Of a stretch of 64,000 nt of DNA, positions 24,649 to 33,506 are shown piece by piece. Origin of the DNA: Sulfuriferula sp047300855 (GTDB lineage Bacteria > Pseudomonadota > Gammaproteobacteria > Burkholderiales > Sulfuriferulaceae). The DNA is taken from the NCBI RefSeq assembly GCF_047300855.1, contig NZ_CP170197.1:2480001-2544000 (forward strand), given 5' to 3'. Both the position numbers and the translations under genes were made by a program. The notes beneath the pieces were generated by a model that saw only the letters and a program-made list of their open reading frames with translations, ran no database searches and was not told the DNA's origin. Position 1 is the first letter of the stretch. The number at the start of each line of letters is the position of its first letter.

Positions 24649-26124
24649 TTATTCAGTCCCGGCAAGAATGCCAGGGCGGAAAATGATTTTGTCGGACTTG
24701 GAAAAAGCCGAGGTGCAGGAGTCAATGGTCGTTTCCAGTTCTTCGCACCAGGACGGGTGGCTGTAACTCATGTCCTTGAAGAACCATAGCCCCAGCTTGG
24801 ATTGCAGCGCGGCGGACAGCATGTGGATCTGCTCGCCGGCTTCCGGGCCCACGATGCAGCCGCCCAGCAACTGGCCGGTTTCAGCATCGTGCACCACCTC
24901 GGTGAAACCTTCGAAGTCATGACAGGCGCGCGCCTTGCCTGAACCGCCCAGGCTGGAACGCGCCACTTCCTCTGCGAAACCGGCATCCTCGGCCTGATCT
25001 TCGGACAGTCCGACGCTGGCCATTTCCAGTGCCGAGTGGATCACGAACGGCACCTTGAAATAATTGGCATGCAATTCGTTGCCCCGGATGGCATTGGTCG
25101 CTGCCACCTTGCCATCGTACAGGGCGGCGTTGGCGGTCATCGGGCTGGACATGGGGCTGTGTTTGACATCGCCTACTGCATAGATGCCCGCCACACTGGT
25201 TTCCAGATATTCGGAAGTGACAATGAAACCTTCGGCGTTAACGGCCACGCCAATCTCTTCCAGGCCCAGGCCCTGGGTTTGGGGCTGTCGACCCACGGCT
25301 ACCAGCACGTAGTCATAGCGTGCACGTTCGCAGTTGCTGAACTCGACTTCTATACCGTTTTCTTCAACCTTGGTGGAAATAACGTTGAGATTGTTGCACA
25401 CCTCGATGCCCAGTCGGCTCAGTTTTCTTTCCAGTGCGCTGCAGGCCCGATCAGGCATGCTGGATCGATACAGCAGGCGATCACCCTGCTCCACGATGCG
25501 CACTTTGGCGCCGAACTGATGCAGCAGAAAACCGAATTCCACGCCTATGGCCCCGCCACCCACGCACAGCACCGAGCGCGGCAGATAATCCAGCTTGAAC
25601 AGAAAATCCCTGGAATTCACCACGACACGGCCATCGGTAGGGCAGGCTGGCAGTTCTCTGGGAGTCGAGCCCGTGGCAATGATGATGCGCGGGGCCTGCA
25701 GTTCAAGCGTGGCCACAGTGGTATCCGCCAGCGGCTCCGTCAGGCTGATGCGCACCCGCTGACGGTCGACGAAGCGGGCTTCGCCACGAAAAATACGTAC
25801 GCCCAGGCGCTTGAGCCAGATCGGAAAGCTGTCGCGAATACCCTTGACGACGGCATCCTTCTGCACCATCGCGGCCTTGAAATCACCGCTGACATGCCCC
25901 ACCAGTCCGCGCCCCTCCAGTTCGTTCACGCTGGCGATGAGGCTGGCCATATGCAGCAGGGTTTTTTTCGGGATGCATCCCTGGTTGAGACAGGTACCTC
26001 CGGGCAGATCGCGTTCAATCAAGGCAACCTTTGCGCCCAGATGCGCGGCGTTGATGGCCGCCTTATAACCGCCCGGCCCGCTGCCGATGACGATAAGGTC
26101 GAATTGCATCGCTTGAGTATCCAT
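24649..26124 (-). CDS. Dihydrolipoamide dehydrogenase-like flavoprotein
   Basis: 491 aa of the pyridine nucleotide-disulfide oxidoreductase family: FAD motif VIGSGPGGYKAAINAAHLGAKV, redox-active disulfide GGTCLNQGCIPKK, NAD-binding VLCVGGGAIGVEFGFL and second FAD motif YAVGDVKHSP. In the C-terminal dimer domain the catalytic His region reads YSHPSWCEELE in place of the usual H-P-T-x-x-E. It lies between dsrR and cysG, three bases from dsrR. Lpd-like proteins near sulfur-oxidation genes can work with lipoate-binding proteins; none is in this window, so the electron donor is open. Confidence 0.85.
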   Translation of the reverse strand: MDTQAMQFDLIVIGSGPGGYKAAINAAHLGAKVALIERDLPGGTCLNQGCIPKKTLLHMASLIASVNELEGRGLVGHVSGDFKAAMVQKDAVVKGIRDSFPIWLKRLGVRIFRGEARFVDRQRVRISLTEPLADTTVATLELQAPRIIIATGSTPRELPACPTDGRVVVNSRDFLFKLDYLPRSVLCVGGGAIGVEFGFLLHQFGAKVRIVEQGDRLLYRSSMPDRACSALERKLSRLGIEVCNNLNVISTKVEENGIEVEFSNCERARYDYVLVAVGRQPQTQGLGLEEIGVAVNAEGFIVTSEYLETSVAGIYAVGDVKHSPMSSPMTANAALYDGKVAATNAIRGNELHANYFKVPFVIHSALEMASVGLSEDQAEDAGFAEEVARSSLGGSGKARACHDFEGFTEVVHDAETGQLLGGCIVGPEAGEQIHMLSAALQSKLGLWFFKDMSYSHPSWCEELETTIDSCTSAFSKSDKIIFRPGILAGTE

Positions 26125-26127
26125 GGG

Positions 26128-26496
26128 TCAGGCGCAGCCGCGGCTGCCGCTGCCACAACCCCCACTACCGCCCCCACTACCGCAACTGCCACCGCCGCAG
26201 GCGGAATGTGGCGCATTGGGGTTGCGAAATACAAATCCTGACTGGCCCGTAGAGACTTCCGCGAAATCCAGGGTTGCGCCATTCAGCAGCGCCTGGTGGC
26301 TTTCATGAATCAGCAAATCCACACCTTCAACGCTCACCACCGCGTCATCGGCGCTACGCTCGTCGAAGCCCATGGCGTACTCGATGGATCCATCCTCGGT
26401 GATGCGGGCCGCCAGCCGCAACGCCATGCCTTCCATATCGCCGCGTTCGGCGGACTCCTGAATTTGTTGGGCGGCAAGGGGGGTCACGGTAATCAT
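26128..26496 (-). CDS. dsrR: DsrR, A-type iron-sulfur scaffold-like protein
   Basis: 122 aa. Residues 1-100 match the IscA/HesB fold (MITVTPLAAQQIQ, RLAARITEDGSIEYAMGFDE, VDLLIHESHQALLNGATLDF). The first IscA cysteine is absent, as reported for DsrR of Allochromatium, where the protein acts on dsr expression rather than as a cluster carrier. Unlike that description, the C-terminus here is a Gly/Cys-rich tail with four cysteines (ACGGGSC, GGCGSGSRGCA), so metal or cluster binding remains possible. Located in the standard place after dsrN. Confidence 0.85.
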   Translation of the reverse strand: MITVTPLAAQQIQESAERGDMEGMALRLAARITEDGSIEYAMGFDERSADDAVVSVEGVDLLIHESHQALLNGATLDFAEVSTGQSGFVFRNPNAPHSACGGGSCGSGGGSGGCGSGSRGCA

Positions 26497-26544
26497 GCGA
26501 GTGCTCCTGTTCAGGACTGGTTAAAGTTGATTCGGCTAATTAAT

Positions 26545-26575
26545 GGCTTATCCATGAATAATTCACGGATAAGCC
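26545..26575 (-). other. Hairpin between dsrN and dsrR
   Basis: GGCTTATCC and GGATAAGCC form a perfect 9-bp stem with a 13-base loop directly after the dsrN stop. No T-run follows, so it is more likely an mRNA stability or attenuation element than a full terminator. Confidence 0.6.
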
Positions 26576-27973
26576 CTAAGCCACGGCCTGCTTTGCAGCC
26601 ACTCTGGAGGACGCATGCCGGGCTACCAGGGCAAGAAAGCGTCGCACCCAGTTGAAATTCCGGGTGGAGCGCAAATGGGTATAGGACGCGAGCAGGTTGC
26701 GGTAAACGATGCCGTCGTGGCGGCCATCGAGTCCGTGACCGCGCACCATTTCGTAAGCGAACTGCACATCCGGCGCCAGATTTTCCAGGCTGGAGTAGTG
26801 GAATTCGTGCGCACAGATTTCCTGCGCCGGCGCTGCGCCTCCGGGCCAGGGAGACAGCCCGGTTTCGCGCAGGCGCACATAACCGCGCCCCACGGGTTTA
26901 TCGTGCATCACCACGTCGCCTGGTATCACGCCCACCATCTGGTGAGCGCGTCCCTTCCAGCACATGCTGCGGGACAAGTACATAAGGCCGCCGCATTCCG
27001 CGTAAACCGGCAGTCCGTCTTCTATTGCCTGGTGGATATCGCGGCGCAGCGAGGCATTGGCTTCCAGTTCCTGCAGGAACAATTCCGGGAAACCGCCGCC
27101 GATGACGAGGCCGTCCAGCGCCGGCAAATGCGCGTCATCCAGGGCATTGATCGGGACGATTTCCGCGCCGCCCGCAGCCAGGGCTTCCAGATCGTCGGCA
27201 TAATAAAAACCGAACGCCCGGTCGCGCACCAGACCGATGCGAAAGCGTTGCAGCGGCCGGATTGGGGCCGCTGGTGCGACCGCTGCGGGGTGCGGGGAAA
27301 CGGTCACTTGCAGCAGCCGTTCCAGGTCCACTTGCGCGGCGATGCTTTCGGCGATGGCACGGGTTTGCCGGGTGGCGGAGGCGGATTCGTTGCTCGGCAT
27401 CAGCCCGAGATGGCGCTCGACGATCTGTAACGCGGGATCGTGCTGCACCGCGCCCAGCACCGGCACATCGGTGTAATGCTCGATCACCGCGCGCAGCTTG
27501 CTCTCGTGGCGGGAGCCACCCAACTGGTTGAGAATCACGCCATGGATGCGGATATTGCGGTCGAAAGCCTGGTAGCCCAGGATGAGCGGCGCCACCCCCC
27601 GCGTCATGCCGCGCGCATCAATCACCAGGATGACCGGGAGGTCCAGCAACTGCGCCAGCGCCGCATTGCTGTTGCCGCCATCCAGGTCCAGGCCGTCATA
27701 GAGTCCCTTGTTGCCTTCCACCAGGCAGACATCCGCGCTGGCGCTGTGTTGCTGATACAGGTTGCTGATCTCCTCCCGGCCCATCAGGTAAAAATCCAGG
27801 TTGTAGCAGGGGCGGCCTGCAGCCAGCGTCAGCCACATGGGATCAATATAGTCCGGCCCCTTTTTGTATGGCTGTACGAGCAAGCCGCGGGCACGCAAGG
27901 CCGCGCACAAGCCGATGCTCAGCGTGGTTTTTCCAGACGACTTGTGTGCTGCGGAGATGAGAAAGCGCGACAT
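26576..27973 (-). CDS. dsrN: DsrN, sirohaem amidase (cobyrinate a,c-diamide synthase-like)
   Basis: 465 aa from the ATG at 27973 (MSRFLISAAHKSSGKTT). The N-terminal ATP-binding part has the modified P-loop AHKSSGKTTLSIGL and VEGNKGLYDGLD; the C-terminal glutaminase domain has LDGLVIGGGFPELF and the nucleophile Cys in PVYAECGGLMYLS. The family amidates corrin carboxylates; in dsr clusters it is DsrN, which converts sirohaem to siroamide for DsrAB. It lies between the TrpD2-like gene and dsrR, the position seen in other sulfur oxidisers. Confidence 0.93.
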   Translation of the reverse strand: MSRFLISAAHKSSGKTTLSIGLCAALRARGLLVQPYKKGPDYIDPMWLTLAAGRPCYNLDFYLMGREEISNLYQQHSASADVCLVEGNKGLYDGLDLDGGNSNAALAQLLDLPVILVIDARGMTRGVAPLILGYQAFDRNIRIHGVILNQLGGSRHESKLRAVIEHYTDVPVLGAVQHDPALQIVERHLGLMPSNESASATRQTRAIAESIAAQVDLERLLQVTVSPHPAAVAPAAPIRPLQRFRIGLVRDRAFGFYYADDLEALAAGGAEIVPINALDDAHLPALDGLVIGGGFPELFLQELEANASLRRDIHQAIEDGLPVYAECGGLMYLSRSMCWKGRAHQMVGVIPGDVVMHDKPVGRGYVRLRETGLSPWPGGAAPAQEICAHEFHYSSLENLAPDVQFAYEMVRGHGLDGRHDGIVYRNLLASYTHLRSTRNFNWVRRFLALVARHASSRVAAKQAVA

Positions 27974-27984
27974 GTCTATTCCGC

Positions 27985-28983
27985 TCAGGCCGCCTTGAGC
28001 CAGGTGGAGGGACGCCGCTTCCACAGTTCCACAGCCATGGTCTGCGCGGCTTCCTGGGTGTCCGCCATGCCCATGGTTTTGAGCGTTATCGCAGTGGTGC
28101 CGGTAATGGCGGCGAGCCCGTATTCATCTTCGATATCGCCGTTCCACAGAGCCGGCAGACGCCGGGTGTCCATGCTCTCGTCTTTCATGTGGCGATTACG
28201 GAACAGCGCAGGCCATTCTTCCTCCGACAACACACCGTTGTGCACGCTTTTGACCAGGCAGGGCGAGTCGGGATTGCGCTCGATCTCGCCGCCCTCTCCT
28301 TTGAGCACGGCCAGGTGCGGCTGCTGGAGCAGCTGCGCGGCCAACTGGTGCATATCGCGGTAAGCCGGATGAAAAATACCCTGCATCGCCACGGGTGCCC
28401 GCAGCGGGTTCAGCATGCGCGCCATGGTGTTGACGGGCGAGCGCAGGCCCAGCATCGGCCGCAGTTCCATGATCTGGTATAGCGCCGGGCTCAATGCCTC
28501 GAGCGGCATGAAAGCGAAGTGACGAGTGCGGATCTGGGCTGCCGCCTCCGGCAAGGAGTTGCTCGGGCTGATACCCAGCAGCGCCAGCGTCTCCGGGGTG
28601 TACACACGGTTGTCCTTCCGCCCGCCGGCGGCGTGCATGAACACGTTGACACCATGGCTTGCGAGCAGCAGCGCGGACAGCAAAAACCACGGCAATTGGC
28701 GCCGCTTGCCGGCATAGGACGACCAGTCCAGTTGCACCGTTGGCGCGTTATCAGGCAGCGGCATGGTTTCGCGCGCGGCGAGCACGAAACCGGCCAGTTC
28801 CTCGGGGGATTCTTCCTTCACCCGCAGGAGCATGAGAAAGGCGCCCAGTTGCACGGGCTCGACCTCCCCGGCCAGGATCATGCGCATGGCCTGACACGCC
28901 TCGTCCTGGGTGAGCGAGCGCGACCCGCTTCTGCCCTTTCCCAGGATACGGATGTAGGGAGCAAACGGATGTTCTTCACTCAT
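27985..28983 (-). CDS. TrpD2/YbiB-like glycosyl transferase-family protein
   Basis: 332 aa similar to anthranilate phosphoribosyltransferase fold: FAPYIRILGKGRSGSRSLTQDEACQAMRMIL, a small helical N-terminal domain, then the alpha/beta domain with HGVNVFMHAAGGRKDNRV and SPVNTMARMLNPLRAP. The true TrpD motif GTGGD is not present, which places it with the TrpD2 (YbiB) group that binds nucleic acid rather than making tryptophan. It sits between dsrP and dsrN; a gene of this family in this position is known from several dsr clusters, yet its role in sulfur oxidation is not established. Confidence 0.82.
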   Translation of the reverse strand: MSEEHPFAPYIRILGKGRSGSRSLTQDEACQAMRMILAGEVEPVQLGAFLMLLRVKEESPEELAGFVLAARETMPLPDNAPTVQLDWSSYAGKRRQLPWFLLSALLLASHGVNVFMHAAGGRKDNRVYTPETLALLGISPSNSLPEAAAQIRTRHFAFMPLEALSPALYQIMELRPMLGLRSPVNTMARMLNPLRAPVAMQGIFHPAYRDMHQLAAQLLQQPHLAVLKGEGGEIERNPDSPCLVKSVHNGVLSEEEWPALFRNRHMKDESMDTRRLPALWNGDIEDEYGLAAITGTTAITLKTMGMADTQEAAQTMAVELWKRRPSTWLKAA

Positions 28984-29024
28984 GTTGGTATCCTTGAAAA
29001 CAAACGCCTGTTTGCCGGGCGGTG

Positions 29025-30233
29025 TCAGTCAGCCTTGTGGGAGAGTGTCACCGCCGGGTCATCCAGGCTTTCCGGTAGAAAACGTAAAATCTTGATTGCG
29101 AACACGACCATCGCACCGGCCACCGCCACGCCGCCCAGCCCCAGCAGCGTTTCCGGCAAACTGGGTACATAGGGATGAATCACGCCATCGAAAAAGCTGC
29201 TGGACTCGACCATGCCGGGGAACATTTGCAGCGGAAAAGCCTGGCCGCCGATAATGGTGACATACATCTGCGCCAGCCCTCCCAGCACCACCAGCAGGCA
29301 GGCGCTGGCAATGGCGCTGCGCGACTGGCGGGTGGCGGGTGCGTACAACAGAATCAACGGCACCACACCGCCCAGCAATATCTGACCGATCCAGAACAGC
29401 AGGGTATAGATGCCGCCATCGAGCAGAATGAAGCGCTCGAACTCGTGCTGCCTGGTGAAATAAAAATTGGTCAGGTGATAGACCGCGACGAAATACAGCA
29501 CAGCGGCGATGAACACGCCCAGCAGATTTTTCAGACGTCTGATGACCAAATCGCCGAGTGGACGTTTGCTCCAACTGTAGGCGGCCATCAGCACCAGCAG
29601 GTAAACAGCCAGTCCGTAGCAGAACGACATGATGATGAACATCGGCGCCAGCAAGGCGGTGTCATAGGCCTGGCGCGCCACCAGGAAGCCGAAAATGGAG
29701 CCGGTACCGGTAGTGAGCGACAGGCGCCAGAAGAAGGCGGCAAAACCCACCGGTTTGTTGTAAGCCGCCACCTTGCGATCCATCATGGTCCAGATGTAAA
29801 TCGCACTGAGGGTGAAGAAGCCGGTATAAAGGAACACGTTCCAGGCAAACACCGACTTGAAGTTGTAATGGGTCATGGCGACGATGAGGCGATCGGCGCG
29901 GCCCAGGTCCAGCATCAGCACCATCAGGCCGCCTGCCAGCAGGGCGATGGCGAGCAGCGCCGACAGCGGCGCCAGCGGTTTGTAGAACTGCTTGCCGAAT
30001 ACCGTGGCGATGGATGCCACGTTGAGCACACCGGAGGCAGCCACGATCAGGAACACCGCAAATACGTGCGGTATGCCCCACACCACCTGGTTGGTCATAC
30101 CGGTGATGATATGACCGTGATGCTCCATCTGATAGGCGGCAAACAGACCCAGCAGCCCCAGCAGGCCCAGTCCGCCCAGCAGGCCGTAATAGGTACTGCT
30201 TTTTCCTTCCAGTTCGCGAAATACGATTTGCAT
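29025..30233 (-). CDS. dsrP: DsrP, NrfD-like integral membrane subunit
   Basis: 402 aa with about ten membrane helices (for example YYGLLGGLGLLGLLGLFAAY near the N-terminus and LLGLGGVAVAGAMVVFAIKI at the end). It belongs to the NrfD/PsrC family of quinone-interacting subunits and, with DsrJ and DsrO, forms one half of the DsrMKJOP complex in the inner membrane. It starts three bases after dsrO. Expected function is electron exchange between the periplasmic DsrJO part and the quinone pool. Confidence 0.94.
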   Translation of the reverse strand: MQIVFRELEGKSSTYYGLLGGLGLLGLLGLFAAYQMEHHGHIITGMTNQVVWGIPHVFAVFLIVAASGVLNVASIATVFGKQFYKPLAPLSALLAIALLAGGLMVLMLDLGRADRLIVAMTHYNFKSVFAWNVFLYTGFFTLSAIYIWTMMDRKVAAYNKPVGFAAFFWRLSLTTGTGSIFGFLVARQAYDTALLAPMFIIMSFCYGLAVYLLVLMAAYSWSKRPLGDLVIRRLKNLLGVFIAAVLYFVAVYHLTNFYFTRQHEFERFILLDGGIYTLLFWIGQILLGGVVPLILLYAPATRQSRSAIASACLLVVLGGLAQMYVTIIGGQAFPLQMFPGMVESSSFFDGVIHPYVPSLPETLLGLGGVAVAGAMVVFAIKILRFLPESLDDPAVTLSHKAD

Positions 30234-30236
30234 GGT

Positions 30237-30977
30237 TCAAATACCTTCGTAGCGCACGCCGGTGTGCAGGTTGAGGCTCGCCAGAACTTCCTGACTGCGG
30301 TAGCTGGCAAGTCGCCTGGAAATTTCGCTGTCAGGGTCTTTCAGATTGCCGAAATAAATGGCCTGGTGGCCTTCGGCATTGCAGGCATCCTGGCAGGCCG
30401 TAGTCTGCTTGCCCGCGTCGATACGCTGCACACAGAAAGTGCATGACTCCACGCAGCCGATCCCGCGCGGCACTTCCGCCAACTGATCGGTGACCGGCTG
30501 ATGAATGAAGGAGCGCGCCTTGTAGGGGCAGGCCATCATGCAATAGCGGCAGCCGATGCAGAGGTGGCGATCCACCAGCACTATGCCGTCGGCACGCTTG
30601 AACGAAGCGCCGGTGGGGCACACGTCCACGCAGGGCGGCTCCTCGCAATGCTGGCACATCATGGGCAGGGAAAAGCTGTAGCCGGTGCGCGGGTTGCTCA
30701 CCTGCACTTTGCGTATCCACTGCGGGCTGGTAGGCGAGGTATCGCCGGACAGACCGTTTTCCTGATTGCACCCGCGCACGCAGGCATCACAACCGGTGCC
30801 GCATTTTGTGGTATCCACCAGCATGCCCCAGCGTACCTTGTCGGAAGCGGGCGGGCCGTCTTTCACCTCGCCCTGGGCGGTTTGCCAGAACAGCACTCCA
30901 GCCGGCAGCGCAGCGGTGGCGGCCACGCCCAGCACCCCCCCCATGAAACGGCGGCGGTAAGTGTCAAAATCGCTCAT
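30237..30977 (-). CDS. dsrO: DsrO, periplasmic ferredoxin-like iron-sulfur subunit
   Basis: 246 aa. A Tat signal (RRRFMGGVLGVAATAALPAG) exports the folded protein. Multiple ferredoxin motifs follow: CGTGCDACVRGCNQ, CQHCEEPPCVDVCPTGA, CIGCRYCMMACPYKA and CVESCTFCVQR, giving up to four [4Fe-4S] clusters as in NrfC-type subunits. It links the trihaem DsrJ to DsrP. Its start overlaps the dsrJ stop (ATGA). Confidence 0.95.
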   Translation of the reverse strand: MSDFDTYRRRFMGGVLGVAATAALPAGVLFWQTAQGEVKDGPPASDKVRWGMLVDTTKCGTGCDACVRGCNQENGLSGDTSPTSPQWIRKVQVSNPRTGYSFSLPMMCQHCEEPPCVDVCPTGASFKRADGIVLVDRHLCIGCRYCMMACPYKARSFIHQPVTDQLAEVPRGIGCVESCTFCVQRIDAGKQTTACQDACNAEGHQAIYFGNLKDPDSEISRRLASYRSQEVLASLNLHTGVRYEGI

Positions 30978-31519
30978 CGAATCACTCCTGCCACATCCTT
31001 GGCGTTGAACCCGGCATCCAGATTCGGCAGACGCCCATGGTAAGCCTGATAGCGCATCATGGTGGCACGGGTCGTTTTATCCAGCGGTCCCTGCGACACT
31101 GCCGGGTGGAATGCCGGCGGCGATCCGGAAGGCTTGCTGGAATGACACTCGAAGCAAGTGATCTTCACAGCCGCGTAGGCATGGCAGCTTTGACAGAAAT
31201 CGCCCGGTCCGGTCACGCTGTTGTCCTTGGCACTGGCATGGCAGTTCACGCAGTTAACGATGCTGTACTTGTCGGTTTTTTGGTTATCCCCTTCGTGCAC
31301 GGCCGTAATGCGGTGATGCCGCAGCAACTTCATGTGATTTTTGCGCATATACTCGGTGTCTTCCACGCACTTTTCGCCTTTTGCCGTCGTCACATTGGGC
31401 TTCGGTACCCGTGACGATTCCTGGGTACCGCTCCCCGCGTAGGCCAGCGTCAGCACGCAAGCCAGCAGAAAGGCGCCCAATGCAGCCGGTTTAACCCATC
31501 CTTTGGCCAGCCTTCTCAT
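30974..31519 (-). CDS. dsrJ: DsrJ, periplasmic trihaem cytochrome c
   Basis: 181 aa from the ATG at 31519, eight bases after the dsrL stop; an upstream in-frame start would overlap dsrL. An N-terminal membrane/signal segment (ALGAFLLACVLTLAYA) is followed by three haem sites, CVNCH (90-94), CQSCH (109-113) and CFECH (122-126). Cys51 before the hemes is the likely distal ligand of the unusual His/Cys-coordinated haem described for DsrJ. Role: electron transfer, or sulfur chemistry, in the periplasm as part of DsrMKJOP. Confidence 0.94.
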   Translation of the reverse strand: MRRLAKGWVKPAALGAFLLACVLTLAYAGSGTQESSRVPKPNVTTAKGEKCVEDTEYMRKNHMKLLRHHRITAVHEGDNQKTDKYSIVNCVNCHASAKDNSVTGPGDFCQSCHAYAAVKITCFECHSSKPSGSPPAFHPAVSQGPLDKTTRATMMRYQAYHGRLPNLDAGFNAKDVAGVIR

Positions 31520-31527
31520 ATCGAGCC

Positions 31528-33477
31528 CTACTCGCCCATGCCCATCTGGATGTAGCCGGTCGGACACACGTCAGCGCAGATATGGCAGCCGATGCACTTG
31601 CTGTAGTCAGTGTCCACATAACGGCCCAGTGTCGACTTGTCGCGCTTGACCTTGAATACGGCGCCCTGCGGGCAGTACACCACGCAGTTGTCGCATTCGA
31701 AGCACAAACCGCAGCTCATGCAGCGCTTGGCTTCCGCCACAACCTGTGACTCGTTCAGAGCCGCCAGACGCTCTTCGAAATTACCCAGCGCCTGTTCGGC
31801 ATTGAGTGTGATCGTTTCGCGTTTGTGGCGCTCGGCGAACAGAAAATGGCCGAGGAAAAGCTCGGTGGACGGGATTACGTATTTTGCGGAGCGATCCTCG
31901 AAGTTGTGCACGGCAAAAGCACTGGTGTCCGAGCCATGCATTTGCTGGTGGTTGTACTCTTCGATTTTCATGCCTTTTTCCACCAGCTTGCGCAGCAGAT
32001 CGAAGCGGTGCGCGTCCACCTTGGGACGCTTGTCGAGCTCCTCATGGCCGTCCAGGAAGGCATGGATGCCTTCGGCGGCGATGGAGGCGTGACCGATGGC
32101 AGTGGTGAGCAGGTGCGGCTTGATTACGTCGCCGCCGACAAAGATATGTTTCTTGCCGGGGAAGCGATAGTGGCTGTCCGGCTTGATCAGGCCTTTGTTG
32201 TTGTTGAACTCTTCCAGGCCGGTGAAATCCACCGCCTGGCCGATGGCGGACACCACCAGGTCGGCGGGCAGATCGCGTTCGGTGCCTTCCCTGATGACGG
32301 ATTCGCCCTTCACCATGTCGAATTCGGCTACGCGCAGGGCCACGGCGCGGCCATCCGCATCCAGTATGACCGCTACCGGCATGACGCCGCCGAGGATCTC
32401 GATACCTTCGGCCAGCGCCTGCTCGATTTCATGCTTGTTGGCGTGCATCTTGTCGATGCTGGCCCGGGACACCAGCACCACTTCGGCGCCTTCGCGCACG
32501 GAAGCCTCGGCGACATCGTGCGCCACGTTGCCGGCAATGATGTGCTCGGGACGTTCGCTCTCGGTATCGTGGGTGATTTTTCCCAGACGGCGGGCTACGG
32601 TTGCCACGTCGATCGAGGTGTCGCCGCCGCCGATCACCACCACGCGCTTGCCCACGTGTTGCAGACGGCCATCGTTGAAGGCGCGCAGAAAGGCCATGGC
32701 AGTCACGCAGTTGGGTGCTTCGGCGCCTGGCACCGGCAGCGGACGGCCGCTCTGTGCCCCCATCGCCATGAAAATGGCATCGTATTCTTGCTCCAGCTGC
32801 GCCAACGCAATGTCACTGCCGACACGGGTTTCCATGCGGGTTTGCACGCCCAAATCCAGAATGCGCTGGATCTCGCCGTCCAGCACTTCACGTGGAGTAC
32901 GGAATCCGGGGATGCCGTAGCGCATCATCCCGCCGAGTTGTTCGTGCTCGTCGAAGATGGTGACGGAATGTCCCTTCAGGGCGAGTTGGTAAGCGCAGGC
33001 CAGGCCGGCAGGGCCGCCGCCGAGCACGGCGATTTTCTTTCCGGTGGGCTCGGCCTTGTTCACATAGGCCATCTTGTTGGTCAACGCCCAGTCACCCACG
33101 AAGTGTTCGACGGAGTTGATGCCCACGAAGTCTTCGACCTGATTGCGGTTGCAGCCGGACTCGCACGGCGCCGGGCACACGCGGCCCATCACCGAGGGGA
33201 AGGGATTGGCTTCGGTGATGCGGCGGAATGCATATTCCTGCCAGGTCACGCCTGCCGGCGGTTTTTCGATGCCGCGCGCGATATTCAGATAACCGCGGAT
33301 GTCCTCACCGGCCGGACAACTGGCCTGGCAGGGCGGAGAGGACAGCACGTACTCCGGGCACAGGTGGGAGTGGTCGGCATCGAAAATCTTGTCCTGCCAC
33401 TGCTTCCAGTCCTGATCATCTTCCTTGTACCGACGAAAGGTCAGTTTTTTTTCCATGTCCTCGGATGTGCTTGACAT
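31528..33477 (-). CDS. dsrL: DsrL, NAD(P)H:acceptor iron-sulfur flavoprotein
   Basis: 649 aa; ATG at 33477 chosen for the AGGAGA six bases upstream and because further upstream sequence belongs to the dsrK end. N-terminal Fe-S part (CPEYVLSSPPCQASCPAGEDIRGYL, VCPAPCESGCNRN), FAD motif IAVLGGGPAGLACAYQLALKG, NAD(P)H motif VVVIGGGDTSIDVATVARRLG as in GltD, then two ferredoxin motifs at the C-terminus (CMSCGLCFECDNCVVYCP and CIGCHICADVCPTGY). DsrL is the electron acceptor partner of oxidative DsrAB and marks this cluster as sulfur-oxidising. Confidence 0.95.
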   Translation of the reverse strand: MSSTSEDMEKKLTFRRYKEDDQDWKQWQDKIFDADHSHLCPEYVLSSPPCQASCPAGEDIRGYLNIARGIEKPPAGVTWQEYAFRRITEANPFPSVMGRVCPAPCESGCNRNQVEDFVGINSVEHFVGDWALTNKMAYVNKAEPTGKKIAVLGGGPAGLACAYQLALKGHSVTIFDEHEQLGGMMRYGIPGFRTPREVLDGEIQRILDLGVQTRMETRVGSDIALAQLEQEYDAIFMAMGAQSGRPLPVPGAEAPNCVTAMAFLRAFNDGRLQHVGKRVVVIGGGDTSIDVATVARRLGKITHDTESERPEHIIAGNVAHDVAEASVREGAEVVLVSRASIDKMHANKHEIEQALAEGIEILGGVMPVAVILDADGRAVALRVAEFDMVKGESVIREGTERDLPADLVVSAIGQAVDFTGLEEFNNNKGLIKPDSHYRFPGKKHIFVGGDVIKPHLLTTAIGHASIAAEGIHAFLDGHEELDKRPKVDAHRFDLLRKLVEKGMKIEEYNHQQMHGSDTSAFAVHNFEDRSAKYVIPSTELFLGHFLFAERHKRETITLNAEQALGNFEERLAALNESQVVAEAKRCMSCGLCFECDNCVVYCPQGAVFKVKRDKSTLGRYVDTDYSKCIGCHICADVCPTGYIQMGMGE

Positions 33478-33506
33478 CGCTGCTCTCCTGAAGTGAATTC
33501 CGTAAG

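Noticed and set aside
31825..33474. 549-codon plus-strand ORF opposite dsrL
   Set aside because: It is the antisense shadow of a well-supported gene in GC-rich DNA, with a His/Val-rich composition typical of such shadows. The same holds for long ORFs opposite dsrA, dsrB, nrdB and the Lpd-like gene.
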